Of a stretch of DNA of 64,000 bases, positions 8,791 to 18,406 are shown one piece after another. This stretch comes from Vicia villosa (lineage: Eukaryota > Streptophyta > Magnoliopsida > Fabales > Fabaceae). Under the pieces are notes generated by a model. The model had not been told where the DNA came from, ran no database searches, and saw only the letters and a program-made list of their open reading frames with translations. The stretch is from positions 248,001 to 312,000 of the forward strand of contig NW_026705156.1 in the NCBI RefSeq assembly GCF_029867415.1, given 5' to 3'. A program made the translations under genes and the position numbers. The number at the start of each line of letters is the position of its first letter. Positions within the stretch are counted from its first letter, which is position 1.

Positions 8791-11631
8791 ATGGCTGCTT
8801 CTTCATCTCATTTTGCTGGGTCATCTACTCTTCTTCATATGCACGATGAAACACACCAGGAACTCACTCCTGTTGTTGCATGCTCCATCCCCAAAAATAA
8901 ATTGGAAGTTTTGTGTGAACTCATGGTCGACTTTGATAACCTTGAAGAAAATCAATTTCATCTTAAAGAAGACATCATCTTTCAAGGATGGACCTCATTG
9001 TTTGCTGAGTTCGTTGGCCCTGTTTATCCGGATCTTGTCAAAGAGTTCTGGGTACATGCTGTGGTTGCACCAAAAGCTATACTCTCCTTCGTCCATGGAA
9101 AGTCAGTCGTTGTTACTGAAAACATCCTAAGAGTGATGTTTGATCTGAAAAATCCTGAAGGGGCTTTTGAGTCTGATCAAAGAGAAGATGTGGAAGATAT
9201 TCTATCCACTCTCTATTCAAATGTCAAGAAAACTACACATGTCAAGAATTTGAAAGATATCTACAGAATCTGGACAAAGATCCTTCTCGGGTGTTTCTAC
9301 CATAGGAAATCAACTCATGCCTCGGACTTCATCAGTAATGATCAAAGGTATATTCTTTATTGCATTGCCACTCAGAAGAAGGTTGATGCGATTTACATTA
9401 TCTTCAACCATATGTGGAAAGCAGTAAAGGATTCCAGGAATGCTTTCAGAAAGGAAAATGCTGGAACAACCATTCCTTTTGGTAGGATTATTACAAACCT
9501 TCTGGTACATTCCAAGATTGTTGAAAGTCTGAAGTCTGAAGGTATCATCAAAGATCTTGCTGTCACCACTGGGGCTTGTCTGAATGCCTTCTCTTTAAAG
9601 AAGATGAAAATCATTGACACTGCTCTCAATGTTCCTGAACCTCTAGCTGGAACAAGAACCATAAGAGAACCAGTACTGGCTGACTTTGAAACCTTCTTCA
9701 ATAGTGAGGTACCTGAAGTCAAAACTGTTTATCTGAAATCTCTTGAAGAGAACAAGAGTTTTAAAGATCAAGACAAAGGTGCCCCTTTCAAAGTAAATCG
9801 CAAGAGGGAAGAAAGGACTAAAAGAAAGCATGATTATCCTTCTGCTGTCTCTAAGAAACAAGAGGTTTCTAAAAAGGTGATTGCTAATGTTGTTAAGGCC
9901 GTATCTGATGACTTTGAGAAAGAGAAAAAGAAGAAGAAGTCAAACAAAAATAATGAGATGGTTGAAGTTGTTGAAAAGAAGATAACCAAGAAGAGGAAGA
10001 TGATTATTCAAAGCTCTGATGAAGACAATATTCCTCAAGAAGCTGAAAACCAACAAGAAGTTCAGGCTTATGTCAGAAGGAAAGAAATCTCTAGAGGCAA
10101 AGCAAAGATTGTTGAAGAGCCAAAGAGTAAAAAGCTGAAGAAAACGAAGGATGTGACCAAAGCGCTTCTGAAGGGTTCAAAAGGTATATGCATTTCTGAA
10201 CCTATTTCTGTTCCTGTTGTTTGTTCAGAAGCTACACCAATAGAGGTTGTACCTACCCCTGAACCAGAAAAAGCCTCATCAGAATCACCCGTTGTTGTCC
10301 ATATTCTTACACCACCGTCTTCCCCTATACCCATTCTTTCTTCACATGCAAACAAATCCAATTCTCTTCCTCCCTCACCTTTTCCCTTCACAAAATCTCC
10401 ACCATCTCCTCAATCCATTCCGTCTCCCTCACCCTCCACTAATCTTGTCTCTGACCAAGCTGTTGACAATCTTGTTCTGAACATACAACCCCTTCAAACT
10501 CTCTTTCCATCTCAACCTTCTCCCAATACCACTCTTGAACATACTCCCTCCACCTCTCAAAACAATCCTTGTGATTCTCCTTTTCCAACCTCTGCATCAC
10601 ATGAGCAACTGCTCCGTGATTGCAACTACACTCCCAAGCCTCGTCCTGAAGCTGAAGTGGTAGTGTTAGATTCTGATACTGAAGCAGAATCTTCTTATAG
10701 GTTGGATAGAGAACCTCTTCCATACTTCACCTCCAATCCTGCCTTTTCAAAAACCCAAATAAAATCCCGCCCTGTATATCCTATTGGTGTAGTTTTTGAA
10801 AACATAAAGAGGAATCTCAGAAGTATCTTTGATACTCTCAGACTCGCTGAAGGTTCTGGATTGAATGATGTTGCTATGCGGAACTTCTGGAGGATCTTTC
10901 GCAGAGAATCAGATGCTCTGTTTTTAGAAATTCAGGAAGCCTGTGTAGCTGCTGCCCCACGGCCTCGTGGAATTCTGCGGAATTACGAAGACTTCTGGTT
11001 TGCTCGTCTCAGAGGCAGATATCTGTTGGAAGAGAAGCCCTTTGTGGATGAATTGGAACAGTTGAGACTGGCTGCTGCAATGGAAGCAAACCCATGTAGG
11101 GACATGGTTATCTGGATTCCTGAGTATCCTGTTCTGCTTGGAGACTTCAAGACCTTATTTGACTTTCTGAGGGAAAACCCGTCTGTGAAAGACCCAAGCT
11201 TGGTCATTCCAGAAGTTGTTGATCCACCAGTAGTTGAAGGTCCTTCTGCTCCCAGGAATTTAGCTGCCATTCTTCAGGCTCTAGAGAATGGAGACTCTGA
11301 AATTCCTGCTGCAGAGTATGGAGATGCTTCTATGCAAGAAGCAGATGCTGAAGATCATGTTGCTGAATCAGACCCTGTTGAGGATATCCCAGCAAATGAT
11401 ACTTCTATGGAAGCTGCAGATCAAGTTGTCATTCCTGTGAATCAAAGCTGTGAAGCTTCCTCTGGTGAACCTTCTCGTCTTGCAAGGACTCTAGAAGAAA
11501 TTCAGAGGAGACAGGATGAACAAAGCTCACTCAACGAGAAGTATGATGCTTTCATTGAGAGGCAAGAAGGACACAACAACGATGTTAAACAGATGCTGGC
11601 CAAGATCTTATCAAGACTAGGGCCATCTTAG
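8791..11631 (+). CDS. Env-like ORF of Sirevirus A (nuclear-looking, function unknown)
   Basis: 946 residues, intact, own ATG after a leader-like region. Residues ~30-300 form a globular domain (KLEVLCELMVDFDNL, then GPVYPDLVKEFWVHAVV) of the kind annotated as 'putative plant transposon protein'. Residues ~330-470 are very basic with nuclear-localisation-like clusters (KKKKKK near 380, KKRK near 400); ~500-600 is Pro/Ser-rich. A second folded part spans ~650-800, and the last ~45 residues form a probable coiled coil. I see no signal peptide and no convincing transmembrane segment, so the traditional 'envelope' label is not supported here. The decayed homologue is at 60500-62917. Function is not known; nuclear action is inference. 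Confidence 0.85.
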   Translation: MAASSSHFAGSSTLLHMHDETHQELTPVVACSIPKNKLEVLCELMVDFDNLEENQFHLKEDIIFQGWTSLFAEFVGPVYPDLVKEFWVHAVVAPKAILSFVHGKSVVVTENILRVMFDLKNPEGAFESDQREDVEDILSTLYSNVKKTTHVKNLKDIYRIWTKILLGCFYHRKSTHASDFISNDQRYILYCIATQKKVDAIYIIFNHMWKAVKDSRNAFRKENAGTTIPFGRIITNLLVHSKIVESLKSEGIIKDLAVTTGACLNAFSLKKMKIIDTALNVPEPLAGTRTIREPVLADFETFFNSEVPEVKTVYLKSLEENKSFKDQDKGAPFKVNRKREERTKRKHDYPSAVSKKQEVSKKVIANVVKAVSDDFEKEKKKKKSNKNNEMVEVVEKKITKKRKMIIQSSDEDNIPQEAENQQEVQAYVRRKEISRGKAKIVEEPKSKKLKKTKDVTKALLKGSKGICISEPISVPVVCSEATPIEVVPTPEPEKASSESPVVVHILTPPSSPIPILSSHANKSNSLPPSPFPFTKSPPSPQSIPSPSPSTNLVSDQAVDNLVLNIQPLQTLFPSQPSPNTTLEHTPSTSQNNPCDSPFPTSASHEQLLRDCNYTPKPRPEAEVVVLDSDTEAESSYRLDREPLPYFTSNPAFSKTQIKSRPVYPIGVVFENIKRNLRSIFDTLRLAEGSGLNDVAMRNFWRIFRRESDALFLEIQEACVAAAPRPRGILRNYEDFWFARLRGRYLLEEKPFVDELEQLRLAAAMEANPCRDMVIWIPEYPVLLGDFKTLFDFLRENPSVKDPSLVIPEVVDPPVVEGPSAPRNLAAILQALENGDSEIPAAEYGDASMQEADAEDHVAESDPVEDIPANDTSMEAADQVVIPVNQSCEASSGEPSRLARTLEEIQRRQDEQSSLNEKYDAFIERQEGHNNDVKQMLAKILSRLGPS

Positions 11632-12364
11632 ATTGAGTCTGTGTTGTTTCTTTCTTTTCTTTGCATCTGTTTTGTTTCTGTGCATCTGATCTTTTCATCC
11701 TGTACTTTTGTACCCATTGGTTGAACCTTAATGAGATCATCTTCTTCCTCCATGTGTTCTGTTTTATACATCTGAATTTTTTTTATATTCTTTTTGATGT
11801 TATGACAAAAAGGGGGAGAAGATAAATGATAAATGATTTGATTAAATCTATCAGTTGCTGGGTAAAGGTTCCCACACATTCACTAACAAGAACTGCAAGT
11901 TCTATATGGTTTAAGTGTTTTGCAGGTACAGAGAAGTGAAGTGTGAATCTTCAAAGCAAACACTAGAAGCAAAACCATGGAAACTGAAGCAAGCTGAGTG
12001 CTGTCAAGCTTCAGAGATCAGAAGCAAGAAAGAAGAATGAATCAGAAGCACTGATAATAGAATTTGAATATCATTGTCTATCCTGTTATGACAAAATTCT
12101 ATTTGCCCTGATACATATAATGTTATGGCTCTGATACATTATTTGCTCTGATACATGTTTTTAGCCTAAAATGCTCTGATACATTTGGCTCTGATACATA
12201 TCATGTATTTGAATATACATTTTATGTTCTAACTCGTTCATGCTGACTTTTGTCGTTTAGTTTTTGTTCTGTAACATTTCAGGATGTAGAGATGCTCAGA
12301 TGATGCTCTGGTACATTCAACAATGTTCTGATACAAATCTAGCATGAAGTGATGTTGGTAGACA
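11632..12364 (+). other. 3' non-coding region of Sirevirus A with internal polypurine tract
   Basis: No gene. A PPT-like tract AAAAAGGGGGAGAA (11807-11820) lies ~175 bp after the env-like stop; Sirevirus B has the same tract at 63085-63099. It could prime a second plus strand or simply be a relic. The 12075-12345 part is full of 'GCTCTGATACAT' words, a loose repeat. Confidence 0.6.
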
Positions 12365-12645
12365 TTCAAAGTTCTGAAGCTATCCGAGGGAAGCAGAAAT
12401 CAGAAGATGTGAATGTCCTAAAAGATCCAGAAAATTCAAGTTCTGAAGCTGTCCTGAATGGAAGCAGAAGTCAGAAGCTGTGAATGTTCTGAAGATTAAA
12501 GAAACTCAAGTTCTGAAGCTGTCCACGATGGAAGCAGAAATCAGAAGCTGTGAGTGTTCTAAGGATCTAAAGAAATTCAAGTTCTGAAGCTGTCCAATGG
12601 AAGCAGAAGTCAGAAGCTATGAATTCTCTGAAGGCAGAAGCTTAT
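12365..12645 (+). repeat. ~70-bp tandem repeat, about 4 copies
   Basis: The phrase GTTCTGAAGCT(G)TCC recurs at 12371, 12440, 12510 and 12581 (spacing 69-71 bp), each followed by GGAAGCAGAA(A/G)TCAGAAG and TGTTCTGAAG. Sirevirus B has only degenerate single units around 63440-63500. Confidence 0.85.
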
Positions 12646-12706
12646 ATGATCGTCTCTACCGAAATAATCAGGGAAGTCTTTTATCAAAGTTCTTCGAGTA
12701 TTTATT

Positions 12707-12870
12707 TCAGGGGGAGATTATTTATCTCAGGGGGAGATTGTTAATCTCAGGGGGAGACATATTCATATGCTTATGCTATAGCTGTGTAATTTGTCTTTTG
12801 CCGTCTACTCTTTCTGATCGCAAATTCATATCATTTATATATGTTTTTGTCATCATCAAAAAGGGGGAGA
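12707..12870 (+). other. Multiple polypurine tracts (mPPT) and 3' PPT
   Basis: TCAGGGGGAGA occurs three times at 20-bp spacing (12707, 12727, 12747), then the true PPT AAAAAGGGGGAGA (12858-12870) abuts the 3' LTR. Repeated PPTs before the 3' LTR are an established Sirevirus trait. The PPT primes plus-strand DNA synthesis. Confidence 0.85.
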
Positions 12871-12871
12871 T

Positions 12872-14117
12872 TGTTAGAACAAGATTTGTTCTTATCAATT
12901 ATCTTAGTTTTGATGATAACAATAATATGAATTTTGCTTAAGATAATATGGTACTCTAATCCAATGCAATTTCCCTTTCAGGAAATATATAAAGAGTACG
13001 CATAATTCAGCGCTCAGAAGATGTGTCTCAAATGGTTCAGCATGCAACATCAGAACATGGTCTGGCAAGACATCAGAAGATGGTCGAAGCAGAATCAGAA
13101 CATGGGTCTATGGAAGCATCAGAAGAACATGAGATCAGAAGCACTGAAGATCAGAAGATGGTATCACGCTCAGAAGCACTTCAAGGTCAGAAGATCAGAA
13201 GATGCTTTGCACCAAGCTGTTTGACTCTGATGATATTCAAACGTCGTATTCACAAACATCAGATCAGAAGGAAGTACACGTGGCAGACTACGCTGACTGA
13301 CAAAAGGAACGTTAAAGCTACTAAAGGCTACGTCAGTAGACACAGCGTGAACAAGGCTCGAGGTAGTTGACAAAAGCGTATAACATTAAATGCAAAGCTG
13401 TACGGAACACGCAAAGCATTAAATGCATTCAACGGTCATCTTCTCAACGCCTATAAATATGAAGTTCTGATGAGAAGCAAGGTTAACGATTCTGCACCAA
13501 AACAACTCATATCAAACTTGCTGAAACGCTGTTCAAATCTAAACTCAGAATCTTCATCTTCATCAAAGCTCACTACATTGCTGTTGTAATATCTTAGTGA
13601 GATTAAGCTTAAATTGTAAGAGAAATATCACAGTTGTAATTATCGCTTTTAAGAAGCATTTGTAAACTCTTGAATAGATTACATTAAGTTGTAAGGAACT
13701 AGAGTGATCAGTTGATCAGTATACTCTAGGAAGTCTTAGCAGTTGGCTGAGCAGGAAGTCTTGGCAGTTGGCTGAGCAGAAAGTCTTAGGAGTGAACTAA
13801 GCCTAGAGTGATCGTGTTGATCAGTAGACTCTAGAAAAAGTCTTAGGAGTGAACTAAGCAGTTGTTCCTGGAGTGATCAGGTTGTGATCAGAAGACTCTG
13901 GAAGACTTAGTTGCGGCTAAGTGGAAAACCATTGTAATCCGTGCGATTAGTGGATTAAATCCTCAGTTGAGGTAAATCATCTCTGCGGGGGTGGACTGGA
14001 GTAGCTTCGTTAACAGCGAACCAGGATAAAAATAATTGTGCATTTTATTTTTATCGCTCAAGATTTTAAGTCACACTTATTCAATCCCCCCCTTTCTAAG
14101 TGTTTTTCTATCCTTCA
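12872..14117 (+). repeat. 3' LTR of Sirevirus A
   Basis: 1246 bp, same ends and length as the 5' LTR; one substitution noticed (A at 13638). Followed directly by the target copy GAACT (14118-14122). Confidence 0.96.
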
Positions 14118-14399
14118 GAACTTGTACATGACAACAATAAGCTAGAAATTTCCTTTTTCACATTATTTTCTTTTGTACATAAAACTAAAATTCTTTTCTT
14201 AATCACAAATCTAAAACACTTAACTAAATTCAAACTCTTTCACAATTAAAGAAAAAGTACTAATGTATCTCTTGCTTAAGAGAACCACTTGAGGTATTTT
14301 CCTAACAAAAATACCAACAAACATAAACTCTCTGGCTCGTTGATTTTTCTCGTTTCGGGACAAGTTATTTCCATTCTACCGCATCGAAGATTGTGCCAA

Positions 14400-14830
14400 A
14401 TGTTAGAGTGCGAATATTAACGCCGCCTATTAAAAAATAAAAACTGAAGGGATGAACTACGTAGCTCTGATTTCTCTGTTGCACGTTAGCGATACGTAGG
14501 CACGGGATTCGAACAATCTTGGCGAACTCAATTATTTAAAACCCTTTATTTCCCTTCATAACTCACTGCATGCATTCCCTTAGCAAGTAAGCATCAAATA
14601 ACACACCATTTGATTAGAAACAACAAGAGTGGATCCCGTAGATTACTACGGACGCGATGGGTGCTAATACTTTCCCCTTGCATAATCGACTTTCGTACCA
14701 TTCTCTTGGTTGCGAGATCATCATTTCTCTTTTTGAGGTTTGCTGGATATTTCCTTTCCCTTATTGGGATAAAAAAAGTTTAGTGGCGACTCTGTGTTTT
14801 TCGCGGTAGTGACACCAGGAACTATAGGTT
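14400..14830 (+). mobile_element. Degraded 3' part of a Tat/Ogre-like LTR
   Basis: 'GATACGTAGGCA', then 'TTATTGGGAT' and 'TTAGTGGCGACTCTG' near 14770-14800 resemble the R/U5 end of Tat-type LTRs (compare, in the minus orientation, the LTR end near 18407-18730). No partner LTR, PBS or TSD can be seen. Confidence 0.4.
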
Positions 14831-17285
14831 GTGACAAATGCTACTTCAAAGTATGACCTTAGAAAGGTTGTAAAAGAGGTTGAAAGGTTGGAAGAGCTTG
14901 ACATGCTCCTTATCCCATTGTTGGCGGTGTTAAATTTTGCGACGTTGGAACCGTAAGAGGGGTATCTATAAGCAAAGAATTTTTAATCTATGGGAGAAGT
15001 GGAACCTTCCTTGCGAGATATGGAACTCCTGTTGCATATGCCGATTGAGTAGGTCACTTTTAATGCTACTATGACAACGGAGATTTAATCGATGACCTTT
15101 GATAGGAAGAGATAGATTCTCTAAAGGGACAAGAATGATGATCTAAGATCATGGTGAAGAGATGGTGGTTCTTCATGAGAATTTGTGAGAATTAGAAGTC
15201 GATTCCCATGGCCAGTGTCATTGTTCTGTACTAGAACCAAATATATGTGTAGATCAAACAGACTTGAGCTCTGATGTGGTGGAGTGAACTTAAGGTACGG
15301 TAAAGCAGAGGTAGACCTGTAAGGTTAACACTCAAACACTCAAGTCAATCAATGAGAGAAAAATTAGTTTACGTATGTGAATGAGAGAATACATGAAATG
15401 ACGCACGTTGTACTTTATATACGACAAATGGTTAAAACCATTTCCATGAGACACGCCTCATTAATTGGTTGGTCGTTTGATCAAAATCTGGAGATCGAAA
15501 TTTGATGCCCTTAATTTGGGTGATTCTCTTCTATTCCATGTGCGTTTTTGCGCGACACTTACTATTGGACATTTCGTCATTGCCATTTCGAATGGTCCAG
15601 AACGATTCTCTCAAATTTATATTTATTATCAGAATTTAAAGTTTTAATAATTTTTATAATATTTTATGTTTATAAAAATTTATCAAACAATTGAAAATAT
15701 TTTAATTCAATCAAGTAATTTATAAGTTTTCTGATATTATATAATTTATAAATTATCAGCTAAATGTTCATCTGCAATGAGATAGTTTATAAGTTATTCA
15801 CTATTTTTTTATAATATTTTTATTCTTTTATTATTTCATTAATTTCTCTTTATATAACAAATAATTAATAATATTATTGATGAATTTATAATAAATATAT
15901 CATTGAACTTTTAAAATGGTATAAATTAAAAAAAGAAAATTGAAAATCAATTATTTCGACAAATTAATTCCAGTTTTGTCTTTAACCATGGAGAGGGGTT
16001 AAAATATGCTAAGCCGAGATATAATTTATAGTCTAAGTCTGGCCTACTAAAAATATTAATGCCTAAGTCTGATATGAAGCTTATATAGACTTATTTTTAG
16101 GTTTAAAGTTCAAATTATCATCCTACTTAAAATCTTATTTTATTTAAATATACGTGAATAAAAATTCAATTAATATATAAAATATCTATAGTTTGTTTGC
16201 ATTCATTTATATGAATTTATCTATATAAATTTTGTGTATTTATTTAAGAAAACTTATAAAAATAGTTTATGATACTTTTCATAAAGTGCTTTAGTTTATT
16301 AGTATAAAATTTTTAAAGTAATTAAGTTTTATTTTGTATTTTAATTCAAAATTCAATATATAATATAATAATTATTATCATATTTATTTTAATATGTGGG
16401 CTTGATAAGTTTAAATAATTATTTTTATAGCGGAAGGCTTAATATTTTTAAATAAATAGATTTTTCAAATTAAAAAATTTATGTTTTATTTTTAATTTTA
16501 AAAAAAACTGACTTGACTTAAGTCTAGGTAGATTAGATCGTAAATTTCTGTTAGTTGATTTGATTTATTTTCATTTCAACTTAAAAGGTTTATCTTAATT
16601 CTTGAGTTTAAGTGATTCAATTGGATTCAAATTTGAAAAGATTGGTCCCAAATTTCATTGGTTATTCCATTCTTTAGATTTGAATATACGTGAGCCCAAA
16701 GATTTGAATGTACAAATTCCAACAACAGACATGATAACGGGTGCCAACTTATTAGGAATCAAGGGCCATTTTCACATGATAACATGGGTGTTATTTTCTA
16801 ACTTGTTTACAACTTCATATTCCAATTCCTTGGCTTTTTAGTCAATCACTGTTTATTTTACCTGATTCTTCTGCATTGATTAGAAAAGTATGCTAGCAAT
16901 CATAATTAGGCCTAACTGAATTTGACTTTGGCAAGATTATTCACTGCTGTTTTCGTTCCTAGTTATAACATCATTTATTAATATTTGTGTTTTAATTTAA
17001 TACAAAACAAAAGTGGAAAAGAAAATTGGGGCATTAAGTGTCTAAGACGTCTCCAAACACCTTATCTAAGCAGTTATGATTGAGAGGACATGTGTGTGGT
17101 TACCCCCGTAGAAGAAGAAATCTCATACTTTTCTAACCAATTGGCACGGCTATTGGTTTCTCAAAATATATGATGTAGGACGAAGTTTGGAAAATGATTC
17201 CCCGGACTAGTTATCATCAAAAGTAGTAAACTATATGCATAAAACAGATATTTTAAAATTCAGCTTGATCGGGCAAGGAGATTAG
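14831..17285. other. Unassigned, mostly AT-rich DNA
   Basis: No gene that I can support. 14831-15620 has moderate GC and looks like old transposon sequence of unknown type. 15640-16560 is very AT-rich. Two small ORFs (15465, 16602) have no recognisable features. 17281-17285 (ATTAG) is the probable target copy of the next element. Confidence 0.4.
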
Positions 17286-18348
17286 TGTTGGGTGCAAGTG
17301 TTAGTGGTTAAAGTCTCACATTATTTATAAATGGGTGAAATATTGGATTCATAAGAGAGAGAACACATTAACCTAACACTTTAAGGTTTTGGGTTGAGAT
17401 GTGGTGTCTCCCTCTCTTGTGGTCCTGAAGCATTGGTCTCATTGATGCTCCCGACTTCACCAGACTCTCCAATAGTGGTATCAGAGTCGTGGTTCGGTTT
17501 GGTGTAGGGAGCGAGAGTTGCATTGGTCCCGTTAGTGCTCCCAACTTCACCGGACAACCCAACAGTGGTATCGAAGTCGTAATTTGACTTTGTGGAGGAG
17601 CAGGAGCTGGATCCGGTGTAGGATCATGTTATAGGATGTGGGGATCACACTTGTGGGGGAGAATGTTGGGTGCAAATGTGAGTGATTAAAGTTTCATGTT
17701 TCCTATGAACGGTGAAATGTTAGATTTATAAAAGAGATTACTCATTTACCTAACACCTTAAGGTTTTGGGTTGAGATGTGGCGTCTCCCTCTCTTGTGGT
17801 CCTGGAGCATTAGTCTTGTTGGTGCTCTCAAGGAAGCAGGAGCTGGATCTGGTGTTGGATCCTATTAGGACGTGGGGGACTCACACTTGTGAGGGAGAAT
17901 GTTGGGTGCAAGTGTGAGTGGTTAAAGTCCTACATTGTCTATGAATGGGTGAAATGTTGGATTTATAAGAGAGATAACTCATTTACCTAACACCTTAAGG
18001 TATTGGGTTCAGATGTAGCGTCTCCCTCTCTTGTGGTTTTGGAGAATTGGTTTCGTTGGTGCTCCCGACTTCACCGGTCTCCCTAACAGTGATATCAGAG
18101 TTATGACTCGGCTTTGTGGGAGAGCGGGAGCTGGATCCGTTGTAGGATCCACTTATAGGATGTGGGAGAGTCACACTTGTGGGGCAGAACGTTGGGTGCA
18201 AGTGTGGGTGATTAAAATCACACATTGTCTATGAATACCCACTCACCTATCACCTTAAGGTTTTAGGTGGAGATGTGGTGTCTCCCTCTCGTGTGGTTTT
18301 GGAGCATTAGTCATATTGGTGCTCCCGACTTCATCGGACTCCCTAACA
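17286..18348 (+). mobile_element. Tandem TRIM-like array (four short LTRs)
   Basis: TGTTGGGTGCAA starts at 17286, 17664, 17900 and 18190 (the last as CGTTGGG). Complete repeats are 189 bp (17286-17474 and 17900-18088), ending ...CTCCCTAACA. Repeats 1 and 3 are followed directly by a PBS-like sequence, TGGTATCAGAG at 17476 and TGATATCAGAG after 18088, and each internal piece ends in a purine-rich GTG(G)GGGAGAA before the next repeat. That is the LTR-PBS-PPT-LTR layout of a terminal-repeat retrotransposon in miniature, repeated in tandem. The outer flanks ATTAG (17281-17285) and AGTAG (18349-18353) are a near-perfect 5-bp duplication. No coding capacity. Repeats 2 and 4 are shortened. Confidence 0.7.
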
Positions 18349-18406
18349 AGTAGAACGACTAGAAAGATAAAAAATTGAAAAATACAATTGATTTGATGGA
18401 AACTAG

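Larger units (their letters stand above)
4864..14117 (+). mobile_element. Sirevirus A: complete, young, pol-deleted Ty1/copia retrotransposon
   Basis: This 9254-bp element is bounded by two 1246-bp LTRs (4864-6109 and 12872-14117), each starting TGTTAGAAC and ending TATCCTTCA, and flanked by a perfect 5-bp target duplication GAACT (4859-4863 and 14118-14122). The only LTR difference I noticed is G at 5630 versus A at 13638. Order: LTR, tRNA-iMet-type PBS, gag (639 codons), a short scar of pol, leader-like spacer, env-like ORF (946 codons), tandem repeats, multiple polypurine tracts, LTR. Gag plus an env-like ORF downstream of pol and multiple PPTs are Sirevirus traits. Protease, integrase, RT and RNase H are absent, so the element cannot move on its own. 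Confidence 0.93.

Noticed and set aside
10247..10723. ORFs on both strands across the Pro/Ser-rich part of the env-like gene
   Set aside because: Shadows of the real frame in low-complexity sequence.
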